DNA of 15,947 bases. It comes from Oscillospiraceae bacterium (GTDB lineage: Bacteria; Bacillota; Clostridia; Oscillospirales; Oscillospiraceae). A program made the translations under genes and the position numbers. Shown one piece after another: positions 1 to 7,526 of the stretch. The DNA lies in the NCBI GenBank assembly GCA_016287555.1, contig JAEFAK010000016.1, positions 1 through 15,947 of the forward strand, in the 5' to 3' direction. Position 1 is the first letter of the stretch. Each line of letters starts with the position of its first letter. The notes beneath the pieces were generated by a model. It worked only from the letters and a program-made list of their open reading frames with translations. It was not told the DNA's origin and searched no databases.

Positions 1-3000
1 GCGGACGGCAGCAACAAGGTCGCGCGCAACGTTTATCACCTCGCTTACAAGCTGAAGGAAAACGGCAATCATATCGTTGATATCGACATCGACTCCAACG
101 AGGTCGACGTCAAGACCATGGGCGATGAGCAGTACGTCTCCATCGTGAAGCAGCTTGCCGACGCCGATGACGCTTCGGACAGCGATAAGACCTTCACGTT
201 TACCATTGCAGCGGTGCCCAACACCACTGTGAAGGACGTCAACGACAATCTCATTGCTACTCCGATGCCGGCGATAACCGAAGTCACGATCAACAGCTCC
301 GACTTCACGGACGGCTCCGCCACCGTGACCTTCGGACCCATCCTCTTCAAGTATGGTGGATCTTATCAGTACACCATCGCGGAGAATGAGGTCTCCAATT
401 GGGAGACGACGGGCAGCCCCATAACTGCTACCATCGTTGTTGAAGAGGACATTGACGAAGGTACTGTGACGGCCGGCGAACCGACGTATACCCCCTCTAA
501 CACCATTACTAATACATATAATGGTAAGGGCAACCTGAAGATCGAGAAGGTCGCTGAGGGCGGCGAAGGCAAGACCTTTACGTTCAACGTCCATGTCGGC
601 GATATTACCGGCACCTACAGCGGCGTTACGTTCACAAACGGCGACGCGGTCGTTACGCTGACCGTCGGCGCTGACGGCACCGCCTCCAAGACCATAGAGG
701 GTCTGCCGCAGGGCGCCAGCTACAACGTCAGCGAGCCTGCCGGTCAGCAGCCCGCGGGCTGGAGCCTGAAGACCGTAAGCAACAATTATTCCGGTTACAT
801 CTCCTCCGGCACCACCATTACGGTGACGTTCACTAATGAATACAGCGCGAACGGTGAGGCCACGCTTCAGGTGACTAAGGCGATCTCCGGAGCCGACTGG
901 CCGAAGGACGACGCCGGCAATCCGAAGACTCTGACGTTCACGCTGAGCGGAACCGGCAGCGCTCCGATGCCGACGACCACGACGGTAACGCTGTCCGCCC
1001 CCGGCACGGCGAGCTTCCCGAAGATCAGCTACACGATGGCTGACGCGGGCAAGACCTACACCTACACGATCACCGAGACTACGGGCTTCGGCGCCGGCTG
1101 GAGCATCTCCGGACCGGTGACCGCGACGGTAGCGGTAACGAACAACGGCGACGGCACTCTGGCTGCGGAAGTTACCTACAGTCCTGACAACAAGACCATA
1201 ACCAACAGCTATGAGGCGAAGTCCGTTAAGGTACAGTTCAGCGGCGTCAAGACCCTGACTGGCAAGGACCTCGCGGTCGACGAGTTCAGCTTCACGCTGA
1301 GCGGCGACGGCGTCAACGAGACGGTCACCAACGACGCGAACGGAAACTTCTCCTTCAGCGAGATCACCTACAACGCTGTCGGTGAGCATGACTACACCGT
1401 GACCGAGACGGTCGGCAGCGAGACCGGCATCGTCTACACGACGAAGACTTACGCGATCCACGTCAGCGTGACCGATCCGGGCTACGGACAGCTCGTCGCG
1501 ACGGTCACGGGCGAAGGCCTCACGGCTGCCGGCGAAGTGAATAAGATAGTCACCGGACTCAACTTCACGAACGAGTACGTTCTGATCGACATTCCCGTGA
1601 CGAAGGTCTGGAACGACTTTAACAACGTCAACGGCACGAGGCCTGAGAGCGTCACCGTCGCCCTTCTCGCGAACGGCGCGGAGACGGGCAAGACCCTGAC
1701 TCTCAGCGAGACCAACGGCTGGGCCGGCACGTTCACCGACCTGCCGAAGTACAGCGCCGGCGCGACCACGGATAACAAGACTGAGATCGTGTATACGATC
1801 AAGGAACTCAACGTGGTCGGCTATACGGTAGCCATCGCGGGCAGCAATGCCGCGGGCTACACGGTCACCAACACGCTCATCACCGTCAACGTCCCGGTCG
1901 AGAAGAACTGGATCGACAACAATAACGCGTGGGGCATCCGTCCGGAGAGCATCACGGTGTATCTGTGGGCCAACGGCACTAAGACCGCGAAGTACCTCGT
2001 TCTGAACGAGGGCAACGGCTGGGCCGGCACGTTCACGAATCTGGTCAAGCTCGATGCTGAAGGCAAGGAAATTGAGTATACTGTGACTGAAGACGTGCCT
2101 GCGGGCTACGCAATGACGGGCGTCGACGGCGACATGACCGCGGGCTACGTCATCAACAACGAGATCATCCTCAGAGACATCGAAGTCGAGAAGGTGTGGG
2201 ATGACGCGGCCAACATCTCCAACCGTCCGAAGAGCGTGACGATAGCGCTCCTCGCCGACGGTGAAGCGACGGGCCAGACAGTCGTTCTCAGTGACGGCAA
2301 CGGCTGGCACGGCATCTTCACGGATCTCAACACCTACGCCATGGACGGCCATGAGATCGAGTACACAGTCGAGGAGACTCCGGTCCCGGCATACTACACG
2401 GTAGCTTACACGGGAGGCATGATAGAGGGCTACGTAGTGATCAACACGGGCATTACCCCGCCTCCGCCTCCGCCTCCGCCCACTCCGACCCCCACTCCCA
2501 CTCCCGAGCCCACTCCGACGCCCGAACCGCCCGAGACGATAGACGTTTCGGTGGAGAAGGTGTGGCACGACGTGGACGACACGATGCGTCCGGAGAGCAT
2601 CTCCGTAACGCTGCTGTGCAACGGCGAGGATACGGCCTACACGGCCGAGCTGAGCACGGCCAACGGCTGGAAGCACACGTGGACCGGCCTCGACAAGTTC
2701 GATGCTGAGGGCAACGCGTACGTCTACACGGTCCGTGAGGACGTCGTGCCCGAGGGCTACACGGTCAGCTACGGCGGGAACGCCGAGAGCGGCCTGACGG
2801 TCATCAACACGGGCGAGGGCTACGAGGAGTTCCCGGACGACGAGCCGCCGCTCTACGGCGAGCCTGACGAGCCGCTCTACGGGCCTCCGCTCACGGGCGA
2901 CGAGTCGAACATCGCGGTCTGGGCTGGCCTCAGCGGCCTGGCTCTTGCGGGCCTGATAGTCATGCTGACGGGCCGCAGGAAGAAGGAAGACGAGGAGTGA
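1..3000 (+). CDS. Wall-anchored surface protein with FctA-like and Cna_B domains (5' end outside window)
   Basis: The reading frame is open from base 1, so the start and signal peptide lie upstream; 999 residues are visible. Numbering from base 1, residues about 36-527 form four FctA/Spy0128-like pilin domains, each with F-T-F-x-(L/I/V)-type strands and an (I/F)TN(T/S/E)Y-type end. Residues 528-817 are three Cna_B domains with the V-x-K-x-W-x-D...RP(E/K)S(V/I)T...NGW...YT(V/I)-x-E pattern. Residues 818-848 are a Pro/Thr-Pro linker, and 849-938 a fourth Cna_B domain. An acidic linker, a PPLTG sorting motif (962-966), a membrane helix and an RRKK tail follow. Lys, Glu and Asn stand where such domains form intramolecular isopeptide bonds. 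The family makes rigid stalks or pili joined to peptidoglycan by sortase. It is followed by a terminator and then a relative of the same design. The ligand and whether it polymerises are unknown; no sortase gene is in the window. Confidence 0.9.
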   Translation, partial: ADGSNKVARNVYHLAYKLKENGNHIVDIDIDSNEVDVKTMGDEQYVSIVKQLADADDASDSDKTFTFTIAAVPNTTVKDVNDNLIATPMPAITEVTINSSDFTDGSATVTFGPILFKYGGSYQYTIAENEVSNWETTGSPITATIVVEEDIDEGTVTAGEPTYTPSNTITNTYNGKGNLKIEKVAEGGEGKTFTFNVHVGDITGTYSGVTFTNGDAVVTLTVGADGTASKTIEGLPQGASYNVSEPAGQQPAGWSLKTVSNNYSGYISSGTTITVTFTNEYSANGEATLQVTKAISGADWPKDDAGNPKTLTFTLSGTGSAPMPTTTTVTLSAPGTASFPKISYTMADAGKTYTYTITETTGFGAGWSISGPVTATVAVTNNGDGTLAAEVTYSPDNKTITNSYEAKSVKVQFSGVKTLTGKDLAVDEFSFTLSGDGVNETVTNDANGNFSFSEITYNAVGEHDYTVTETVGSETGIVYTTKTYAIHVSVTDPGYGQLVATVTGEGLTAAGEVNKIVTGLNFTNEYVLIDIPVTKVWNDFNNVNGTRPESVTVALLANGAETGKTLTLSETNGWAGTFTDLPKYSAGATTDNKTEIVYTIKELNVVGYTVAIAGSNAAGYTVTNTLITVNVPVEKNWIDNNNAWGIRPESITVYLWANGTKTAKYLVLNEGNGWAGTFTNLVKLDAEGKEIEYTVTEDVPAGYAMTGVDGDMTAGYVINNEIILRDIEVEKVWDDAANISNRPKSVTIALLADGEATGQTVVLSDGNGWHGIFTDLNTYAMDGHEIEYTVEETPVPAYYTVAYTGGMIEGYVVINTGITPPPPPPPPTPTPTPTPEPTPTPEPPETIDVSVEKVWHDVDDTMRPESISVTLLCNGEDTAYTAELSTANGWKHTWTGLDKFDAEGNAYVYTVREDVVPEGYTVSYGGNAESGLTVINTGEGYEEFPDDEPPLYGEPDEPLYGPPLTGDESNIAVWAGLSGLALAGLIVMLTGRRKKEDEE

Positions 3001-3038
3001 TCCTCCCCGCCTGACCCGGAAAACCGCATAATACCCCA

Positions 3039-3071
3039 AGAGGGGCAGCCACACGGCTGCCCCTCTTTTTT
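3039..3071 (+). terminator. Rho-independent terminator of the first surface-protein gene
   Basis: A perfect 12-bp stem, AGAGGGGCAGCC (3039-3050) with GGCTGCCCCTCT (3055-3066), has a 4-base ACAC loop and runs into a T tract ending at 3071. It lies 38 bases after the stop codon. It separates the two adhesin genes into distinct transcripts. Confidence 0.95.
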
Positions 3072-3154
3072 AATACCATCGCAGCGTGGCGGTCAGGGAA
3101 GCACGGCGGCTGCCTTCGGATCGCGGAGGTAACGGGAAGTGCCTTCCCGTGCGG
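3071..3154. repeat. Dispersed ~84-bp repeat, copy 1
   Basis: This copy aligns without gaps over most of its length with copies at 3228-3312 and 15601-15684. Shared blocks are TAAT-x-CCA, GGCGGTCAG, GCGGCTGCC and CGGAGGTAACG, then TGCCTTCC. It starts in the T tract of the preceding terminator. Its 3' part forms a hairpin, CGGGAAG-TGC-CTTCCCG (3133-3149). No protein can be read from it. Confidence 0.75.
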
Positions 3155-3227
3155 TTTAAAAGTGCGGAGGTAAGTAATGGCGGTTCCCTGCTAAATGCGT
3201 GGGAGACGGGACGTGCCTCCCCTATTC
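3155..3227. repeat. Degenerate repeat fragments between copies 1 and 2
   Basis: Two short segments resemble the 3' tail of the flanking repeats: GTGCGGAGGTAAGTAATGGC near 3161-3180, and GGGAGACGGGACGTGCCTCC near 3201-3220. They look like truncated units of the same family, making this a decayed tandem cluster. Confidence 0.45.
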
Positions 3228-3312
3228 TAATGCCAGACCAGCATGGCGGTCAGTGATGCTCTGCGGCTGCCTGCGGGCGGTGGAGGTAACGAAAGATGCC
3301 TTCCACGTGCGA
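3228..3312. repeat. Dispersed ~84-bp repeat, copy 2
   Basis: Roughly three quarters of the bases match copy 1 over about 84 bases, with a single one-base gap near the 3' end. The core GCGGCTGCCTGCGG and the GGAGGTAACG block are intact. The copy carries a Shine-Dalgarno-like GGAGG before an ATG at 3296, but that reading frame is not conserved in the other copies. Confidence 0.75.
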
Positions 3313-3484
3313 TCTTTGTGGAAAAACGAACTGCGATCGGCGGCGGGAACCTTACGGACGGAGTAGAAACAGACTATACCGCCGCGACATATTGACGTTT
3401 GAGAAGCATGGATACTGCAAATTGAAGATAAAGACGCGGCACAGAAAAAGTGAGAGTCTGTGCGAAAAAACGGGCTTTTCCCCC
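3313..3484. other. Non-coding spacer upstream of the adhesin promoter
   Basis: I see no supported gene here. The one notable structure is an inverted repeat, GCACAGA (3439-3445) with TCTGTGC (3457-3463). It is not followed by a T tract, so it is not a convincing terminator. Confidence 0.5.
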
Positions 3485-3513
3485 TTGCAAAAGCCTCGGT
3501 AAAATTCTATAAT
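3485..3513 (+). promoter_or_regulatory. Sigma-A-type promoter for the riboswitch-controlled adhesin
   Basis: The -35 is TTGCAA (3485-3490) and the -10 is a perfect TATAAT (3508-3513), 17 bases apart. Transcription would start near 3520, giving a leader of about 240 bases that contains the c-di-GMP aptamer before the ATG at 3762. Confidence 0.8.
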
Positions 3514-3644
3514 AAAATGTCATTATATCTGCAGGATCGTGATGATGCTGCGGGTATCATGCATTATGTAAACAAGTGCGGGAAAATACGTGACGCAGCG
3601 CTCCGTACCGGCACGGAGAAGATGCTATTCCCGCCGGGAATATC

Positions 3645-3733
3645 TGAAAAAGGCAAACCGCCCGAAAGGGCGGGACGCAAAGCCATGGGGTCTAAAGCCG
3701 CGAGGCAATGACAGCCCGGTTGCCAGTATTTCA
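3645..3733 (+). ncRNA. Cyclic-di-GMP-I (GEMM) riboswitch aptamer
   Basis: The hallmark order of the class I c-di-GMP aptamer is present. It starts with GGCAAACC (3652-3659), followed by a hairpin CCGCCC-GAAA-GGGCGG (3658-3673) whose GNRA loop docks on the second arm. Next come the conserved GGGACGCAAAGCC (3672-3684), a GGTCTAAAG receptor-like segment (3689-3697), a GCC-GCGA-GGC hairpin (3697-3706), and the closing strand TTGCC (3720-3724), which pairs with GGCAA (3652-3656). TGAAA (3645-3649) and TTTCA (3729-3733) can extend the closing helix. This class binds the second messenger c-di-GMP and controls motility, adhesion and exopolysaccharide genes. It sits about 30 bases before the start codon of the second adhesin. 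Recognition was by eye; a covariance-model search would confirm it. Confidence 0.93.
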
Positions 3734-3736
3734 CAA

Positions 3737-3751
3737 CTCTTTGAAAAGGAG
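3737..3751 (+). promoter_or_regulatory. Hairpin covering the ribosome binding site of the adhesin gene
   Basis: CTCTTT (3737-3742) can pair with AAGGAG (3746-3751) around a GAA loop; the stem has six pairs, one of them G-U. AAGGAG is the Shine-Dalgarno of the gene starting at 3762, with 10 bases between. The hairpin begins three bases after the aptamer and could be its expression platform. It is short, so this is a hypothesis. Confidence 0.45.
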
Positions 3752-3761
3752 AAATGAAATA

Positions 3762-6700
3762 ATGGCAAAGCACAGAACTCTCAAAAGAGCACTGAGCATT
3801 TTGCTGGCGCTCTGTCTCGTCATGTCCTTGTTTGCCGTCAACGTCTTCGCGGAGACGACGACGAACCCGGACGGGACGACGACCGAAACCACGGTCACGA
3901 CGAACACGCTGGAGGACACCCCGTCAGCGGGCTACACGACGACGACCACTACGACGACAGCTGTCACTTCAGGAACGATCACGGAGACTGGCGCAGTCGT
4001 GGACGGCACAGTGACGAACACCGACATGTCGGTCACGAAGCCGTCGGATTTCGTCCGCTACGGCGAGCATACCGTCGAGGGCGACAGGACCGAGACCATC
4101 GCCTCGGTCGAGTCGGATTATGCGCCCAACGTGACGGTAACGCTTAATCCGGGCAGCACTGCTACGCAGACAGCGACTGACAGCAGCTCGGCGCCGGGAA
4201 CTCACACCGACATGAAGAACGGCGTGAACGATCCGAAGTACGACTACGATCAGACGACCACGACCGCAAACCGCACCGTCACCGTTACGGCGGGCAACGT
4301 CACCACGACGAACTCCACCGGCGCGACAAGCGAAATGGAGCACGTTGTTCCCGTCGATTACGGCAGGCAGAGAATAAGCGGCGGAGTTACGGCACCTTCC
4401 GCGGCGATCGACTCGGCCGTCTCGGCGCCCGGACACGAAGGACTGTTCTATCTCAACGGTACCTTCGGACAGCCCGGCGGAAACACGTACGTCGCGTGGA
4501 CGAAAGTGGGTAAGGTAGCTGAGCGCGAGGACGGGACCAGAGTATTCACTTATACAAATTTAGGCGGACAAGATACTTATATTCGCCCCTATTCCTTCGT
4601 GTTTTGGAGCGACGATTTCCGCGACGAGGCGACCGGAGAGCTGAAGCCGATAGCCGCTCAATGCGCGGATGAACCGACGCAGGCGCCTCAGCACTGGTAC
4701 AAGATGGTCAATCTCAACACCTCCGAGGCCGCATACTACGTTACTCCGACAGCGGCCGCGAAGCTGCGCTCCGCGGCTATACACGGGTATTTCAGCACCG
4801 TGTCCGGAGCGGGCAGCCTTGCCAAACTCAAGGAGGATCTCAAGGCGTATGCAGCCGCCGGAAACGATCAGGTATATGTGCTGAATCATACGAGGAATGA
4901 TCCGGAGTTCCCCAACACGTACGTACAGTATCATGACTTCGATTACTGGAAGCTTTCCGAGCACTATGACAGCATTAACGACTTTATAGATAAAGCGACC
5001 GAAGGCGAATTCCATCTGGCGACAGAAGCCGCCATCTGGATGGCCACGAGAGGCATGTGGAATCCGGATAACGAGCCGCTCGGCGCGCAGGCCTGGGTGG
5101 TTTACGGGTTCGATCCGAGTCCTTACGGACGGGAATTTGAAGCCAGATGCAACTATATTTATCAGTTCCTGACGAGCGACTACCTCATGAATCTGACCAA
5201 CTCCACTCCCGAGACGCAGATCATCGGCAGCAACGGCTCGTTCCTTGCCGATAACGGTCTCAGCCTGACCGTCAAAGACAAGGTCGGCAACAGGGACGGC
5301 AACGACACGTATAATATCGACCTTTCTTTCACTGTTAGCTTTGTTCCCAACGAGATCCATGACAGCCTCATCGTCAACCTTTATAAAGGCGAGGAACTCA
5401 TCCATATCGCGAGACTGGCGGGAGATCCTCAGACCGGCATCGACGACGATCCCAGATTCGTTACGCTCGTCCAGAGCGGCAGCACATTTACGTTCGAGGA
5501 TCTTCAGCTCGCTGAGAATGAAGATACTTCTTTCAGACTCGAGCTTCAGGGCCAGCAGTATCTGGCGCAGGACGCTTATCTCCTGCTGTCAGTCAACGGC
5601 TGGGAGAGCTCGCAGACGATGGTCACCATTGCCGAAGGCATGAAGTCCGTCAATATCGCGGCGGCGTTTACCCTGAGCTTTACCGTCGAGCAGACCGCTT
5701 CGCAGACCTACGAGCACCACTGGCGCGACGAGACCGTCGACCTCTCGGTCGAGAAGATCTGGGTCGGCGAGGACGGGACGGCGACCAGACCCGCAAGCGT
5801 AACGGTCGCCGTATACGGCAACGGATCCTTCGTTCAGAACGTTACGCTCTCCGCGGGCAATAACTGGAGAGCGACCGTCACCGGCCTTCCCGCGAAGGTC
5901 GATAACGACGGGACCGCCATAACCTACACCGTTCAGGAGGCGCCCTCGAAGGCCGCCGGGTACTATACGGCGAGCTACGGCGGCGCGCAGACGACCGGCT
6001 TCATCGTCACCAACACCTATACCCCGCCCACGACCGTCAGCATCCCCGTACATAAGGTGTGGGCCGATCATAACAACGCGGACGGCAAGAGGCCCGAGAG
6101 CATCGTCTTCAGACTTTACGCCAACGGCAGCGCGACCGAACAGACCGTCACGCTGAGCGACGCGAACGAATGGACCGACACGTTTACCGGCCTTCAGGAG
6201 ACGGGGCCGGACGGCGCCGCGATCGTCTATACCGTTGAGGAGGAGGGCGTACCCGCCGTTTACTCCTCCAGCGGCACGGGCAACGCCGCGAACAACTACA
6301 CGATAACCAACACTTATGATCCGAAGGTCGTCGTCAGCGGAGAGAAGACGTGGGTCGACTACGGCAACGCGGACGACACGAGGCCGGAAAGCATCACGAT
6401 CCGACTCTGGAACGGCGAGACGGAGGTCGATCATAAGACGGTGACGGGACCGGCGTGGTCCTGGAGCTTCACGAACCTTCCGAAGTACGACGCCGAGAAC
6501 AATCTGATCGCCTACAGGATAACCGAGGACGAGGTTCCGAACTACACGAGCCAGGTCAACGGCTACAACGTGACGAACACGTACACGACGAGCGTTGAGA
6601 TCACCGTCGTAAAAGTCTGGGACGACGGCAATAATGCCGACCGCATCCGTCCGGACAGCATTACGGTAAGGCTGCTCGCCGGCGGCATGGAGACGGGCAA

Positions 6701-7454
6701 GATACTGACTCTGGACGAAGAGAACGAATGGTCCGGCAAGTTTGAGGATCTTGACAAGTACGACGCCGAAAACAAGCTGATCGAATATACGGTCGAAGAG
6801 ACGGACGCGCCTGCGGGCTATACCGTCGTCGTTACGGGAACGGAGACCGGCTTCAAGGTCACCAACTCGCACACTCCGACACCGCCGCCTCCTCCGCCGA
6901 CCCCGACTCCGACCCCGACCCCGACTCCGACCCCCACTCCGACCCCGACCCCCACTCCCACTCCGACTCCCGAGGTCGAGACGATAGACGTGAGTGTCGA
7001 GAAGGTGTGGCACGACGTGGACGACATGCTGCGTCCGGAGAGCATCTCCGTAACGCTGCTGCGCAACGGCGAGGATACGGCTTACACCGCCGAGCTGAGC
7101 ACGGCCAACGGCTGGAAGTACACGTGGACCGGCCTCGACAAGTTTGACGCGGAAGGCAATGCCTATGTCTACACCGTGCGCGAGGACGTCGTGCCCGAGG
7201 GCTACACGGTCAGCTACGGCGGGAACGCCGAGAGCGGCCTGACGGTCATCAACACGGGCGAGGGCTATGAGGAGTTCCCGGACGACGAGCCGCCGCTCTA
7301 CGGCGAGCCTGACGAGGAGCTCTACAATCCGTACGGCGTGCCCGGCACGGGCGACGAGTCGAACATCGCGCTCTGGGCCGGCCTCAGCGGCCTGGCTCTT
7401 GCGGGCCTGATAGTCATGCTGACGGGCCGCAGGAAGAAAGAGGACGAGGAGTAA
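3762..7454 (+). CDS. Large sortase-anchored adhesin: thioester-type head, five Cna_B domains, Thr-Pro stalk
   Basis: The product has 1230 residues. The start at 3762 has AAGGAG 10 bases upstream and opens a signal peptide, likely cut after VFA (Ala30). A Thr/Ser-rich segment follows. Residues about 230-470 resemble the thioester domain of surface adhesins (TED, TQxA family), with Cys301, an 'LRSAAIHGY' segment, and TEAAIW (421-426) where the family has TQxAIW. A beta-rich region runs to about 655. Cna_B domains follow at about 660-753, 754-852, 853-941, 942-1037 and 1071-1165, with the Lys, Glu and Asn of isopeptide bonding. A Pro and Thr-Pro stretch covers 1038-1070. The sorting signal is VPGTG (1193-1197), a membrane helix and RRKK. 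The head is placed to contact a host or dietary surface. The gene lies behind a c-di-GMP-I riboswitch. Glu422 in place of Gln suggests that the head cannot form the usual thioester. Confidence 0.9.
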   Translation: MAKHRTLKRALSILLALCLVMSLFAVNVFAETTTNPDGTTTETTVTTNTLEDTPSAGYTTTTTTTTAVTSGTITETGAVVDGTVTNTDMSVTKPSDFVRYGEHTVEGDRTETIASVESDYAPNVTVTLNPGSTATQTATDSSSAPGTHTDMKNGVNDPKYDYDQTTTTANRTVTVTAGNVTTTNSTGATSEMEHVVPVDYGRQRISGGVTAPSAAIDSAVSAPGHEGLFYLNGTFGQPGGNTYVAWTKVGKVAEREDGTRVFTYTNLGGQDTYIRPYSFVFWSDDFRDEATGELKPIAAQCADEPTQAPQHWYKMVNLNTSEAAYYVTPTAAAKLRSAAIHGYFSTVSGAGSLAKLKEDLKAYAAAGNDQVYVLNHTRNDPEFPNTYVQYHDFDYWKLSEHYDSINDFIDKATEGEFHLATEAAIWMATRGMWNPDNEPLGAQAWVVYGFDPSPYGREFEARCNYIYQFLTSDYLMNLTNSTPETQIIGSNGSFLADNGLSLTVKDKVGNRDGNDTYNIDLSFTVSFVPNEIHDSLIVNLYKGEELIHIARLAGDPQTGIDDDPRFVTLVQSGSTFTFEDLQLAENEDTSFRLELQGQQYLAQDAYLLLSVNGWESSQTMVTIAEGMKSVNIAAAFTLSFTVEQTASQTYEHHWRDETVDLSVEKIWVGEDGTATRPASVTVAVYGNGSFVQNVTLSAGNNWRATVTGLPAKVDNDGTAITYTVQEAPSKAAGYYTASYGGAQTTGFIVTNTYTPPTTVSIPVHKVWADHNNADGKRPESIVFRLYANGSATEQTVTLSDANEWTDTFTGLQETGPDGAAIVYTVEEEGVPAVYSSSGTGNAANNYTITNTYDPKVVVSGEKTWVDYGNADDTRPESITIRLWNGETEVDHKTVTGPAWSWSFTNLPKYDAENNLIAYRITEDEVPNYTSQVNGYNVTNTYTTSVEITVVKVWDDGNNADRIRPDSITVRLLAGGMETGKILTLDEENEWSGKFEDLDKYDAENKLIEYTVEETDAPAGYTVVVTGTETGFKVTNSHTPTPPPPPPTPTPTPTPTPTPTPTPTPTPTPTPEVETIDVSVEKVWHDVDDMLRPESISVTLLRNGEDTAYTAELSTANGWKYTWTGLDKFDAEGNAYVYTVREDVVPEGYTVSYGGNAESGLTVINTGEGYEEFPDDEPPLYGEPDEELYNPYGVPGTGDESNIALWAGLSGLALAGLIVMLTGRRKKEDEE
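6900..6971 (+). repeat. In-frame hexanucleotide repeat encoding (Thr-Pro)12
   Basis: Twelve tandem 6-base units of the form ACY-CCS encode Thr-Pro pairs. Six prolines come just before. The unit length is a multiple of three, so gain or loss of units keeps the frame and only changes the stalk length between Cna_B domains 4 and 5. The upstream paralogue has a shorter, Glu-interrupted version at 2452-2535. Confidence 0.9.
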
Positions 7455-7489
7455 ATCCCCGCCTGACCCGGAAAACAGCATAATACCCG

Positions 7490-7522
7490 AAACCGGGCGG
7501 TCAAACGACCGCCCGGTTTTTT
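7490..7522 (+). terminator. Rho-independent terminator of the adhesin gene
   Basis: A perfect 12-bp stem, AACCGGGCGGTC (7491-7502) with GACCGCCCGGTT (7507-7518), has an AAAC loop and ends in a run of T to 7522. It lies 36 bases after the stop codon. Confidence 0.95.
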
Positions 7523-7526
7523 ACAC

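Noticed and set aside
3392..3416. Alternative promoter with TTGACG at 3392-3397
   Set aside because: The only -10-like sequence, GATACT at 3411-3416, is 13 bases away, too close. The pair at 3485/3508 is far better.
3439..3475. Inverted repeat GCACAGA/TCTGTGC as a terminator
   Set aside because: It is followed by A residues, not T, and no gene lies just upstream to terminate.
3296..3502. Small Cys-containing plus-strand frame with a good ribosome site (GGAGG before ATG)
   Set aside because: The ribosome site and start belong to repeat copy 2. The other copies have GTG or CTG there, and copy 1 hits a stop within a few codons. The frame also runs across the adhesin -35 element.
5589..7481. 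A 630-codon open frame on the minus strand across the adhesin gene
   Set aside because: It is antisense to a well-supported adhesin with recognisable domains. Its product is a low-complexity Arg/Val/Gly-rich chain with no motif, and it arises from the codon bias of the plus strand.
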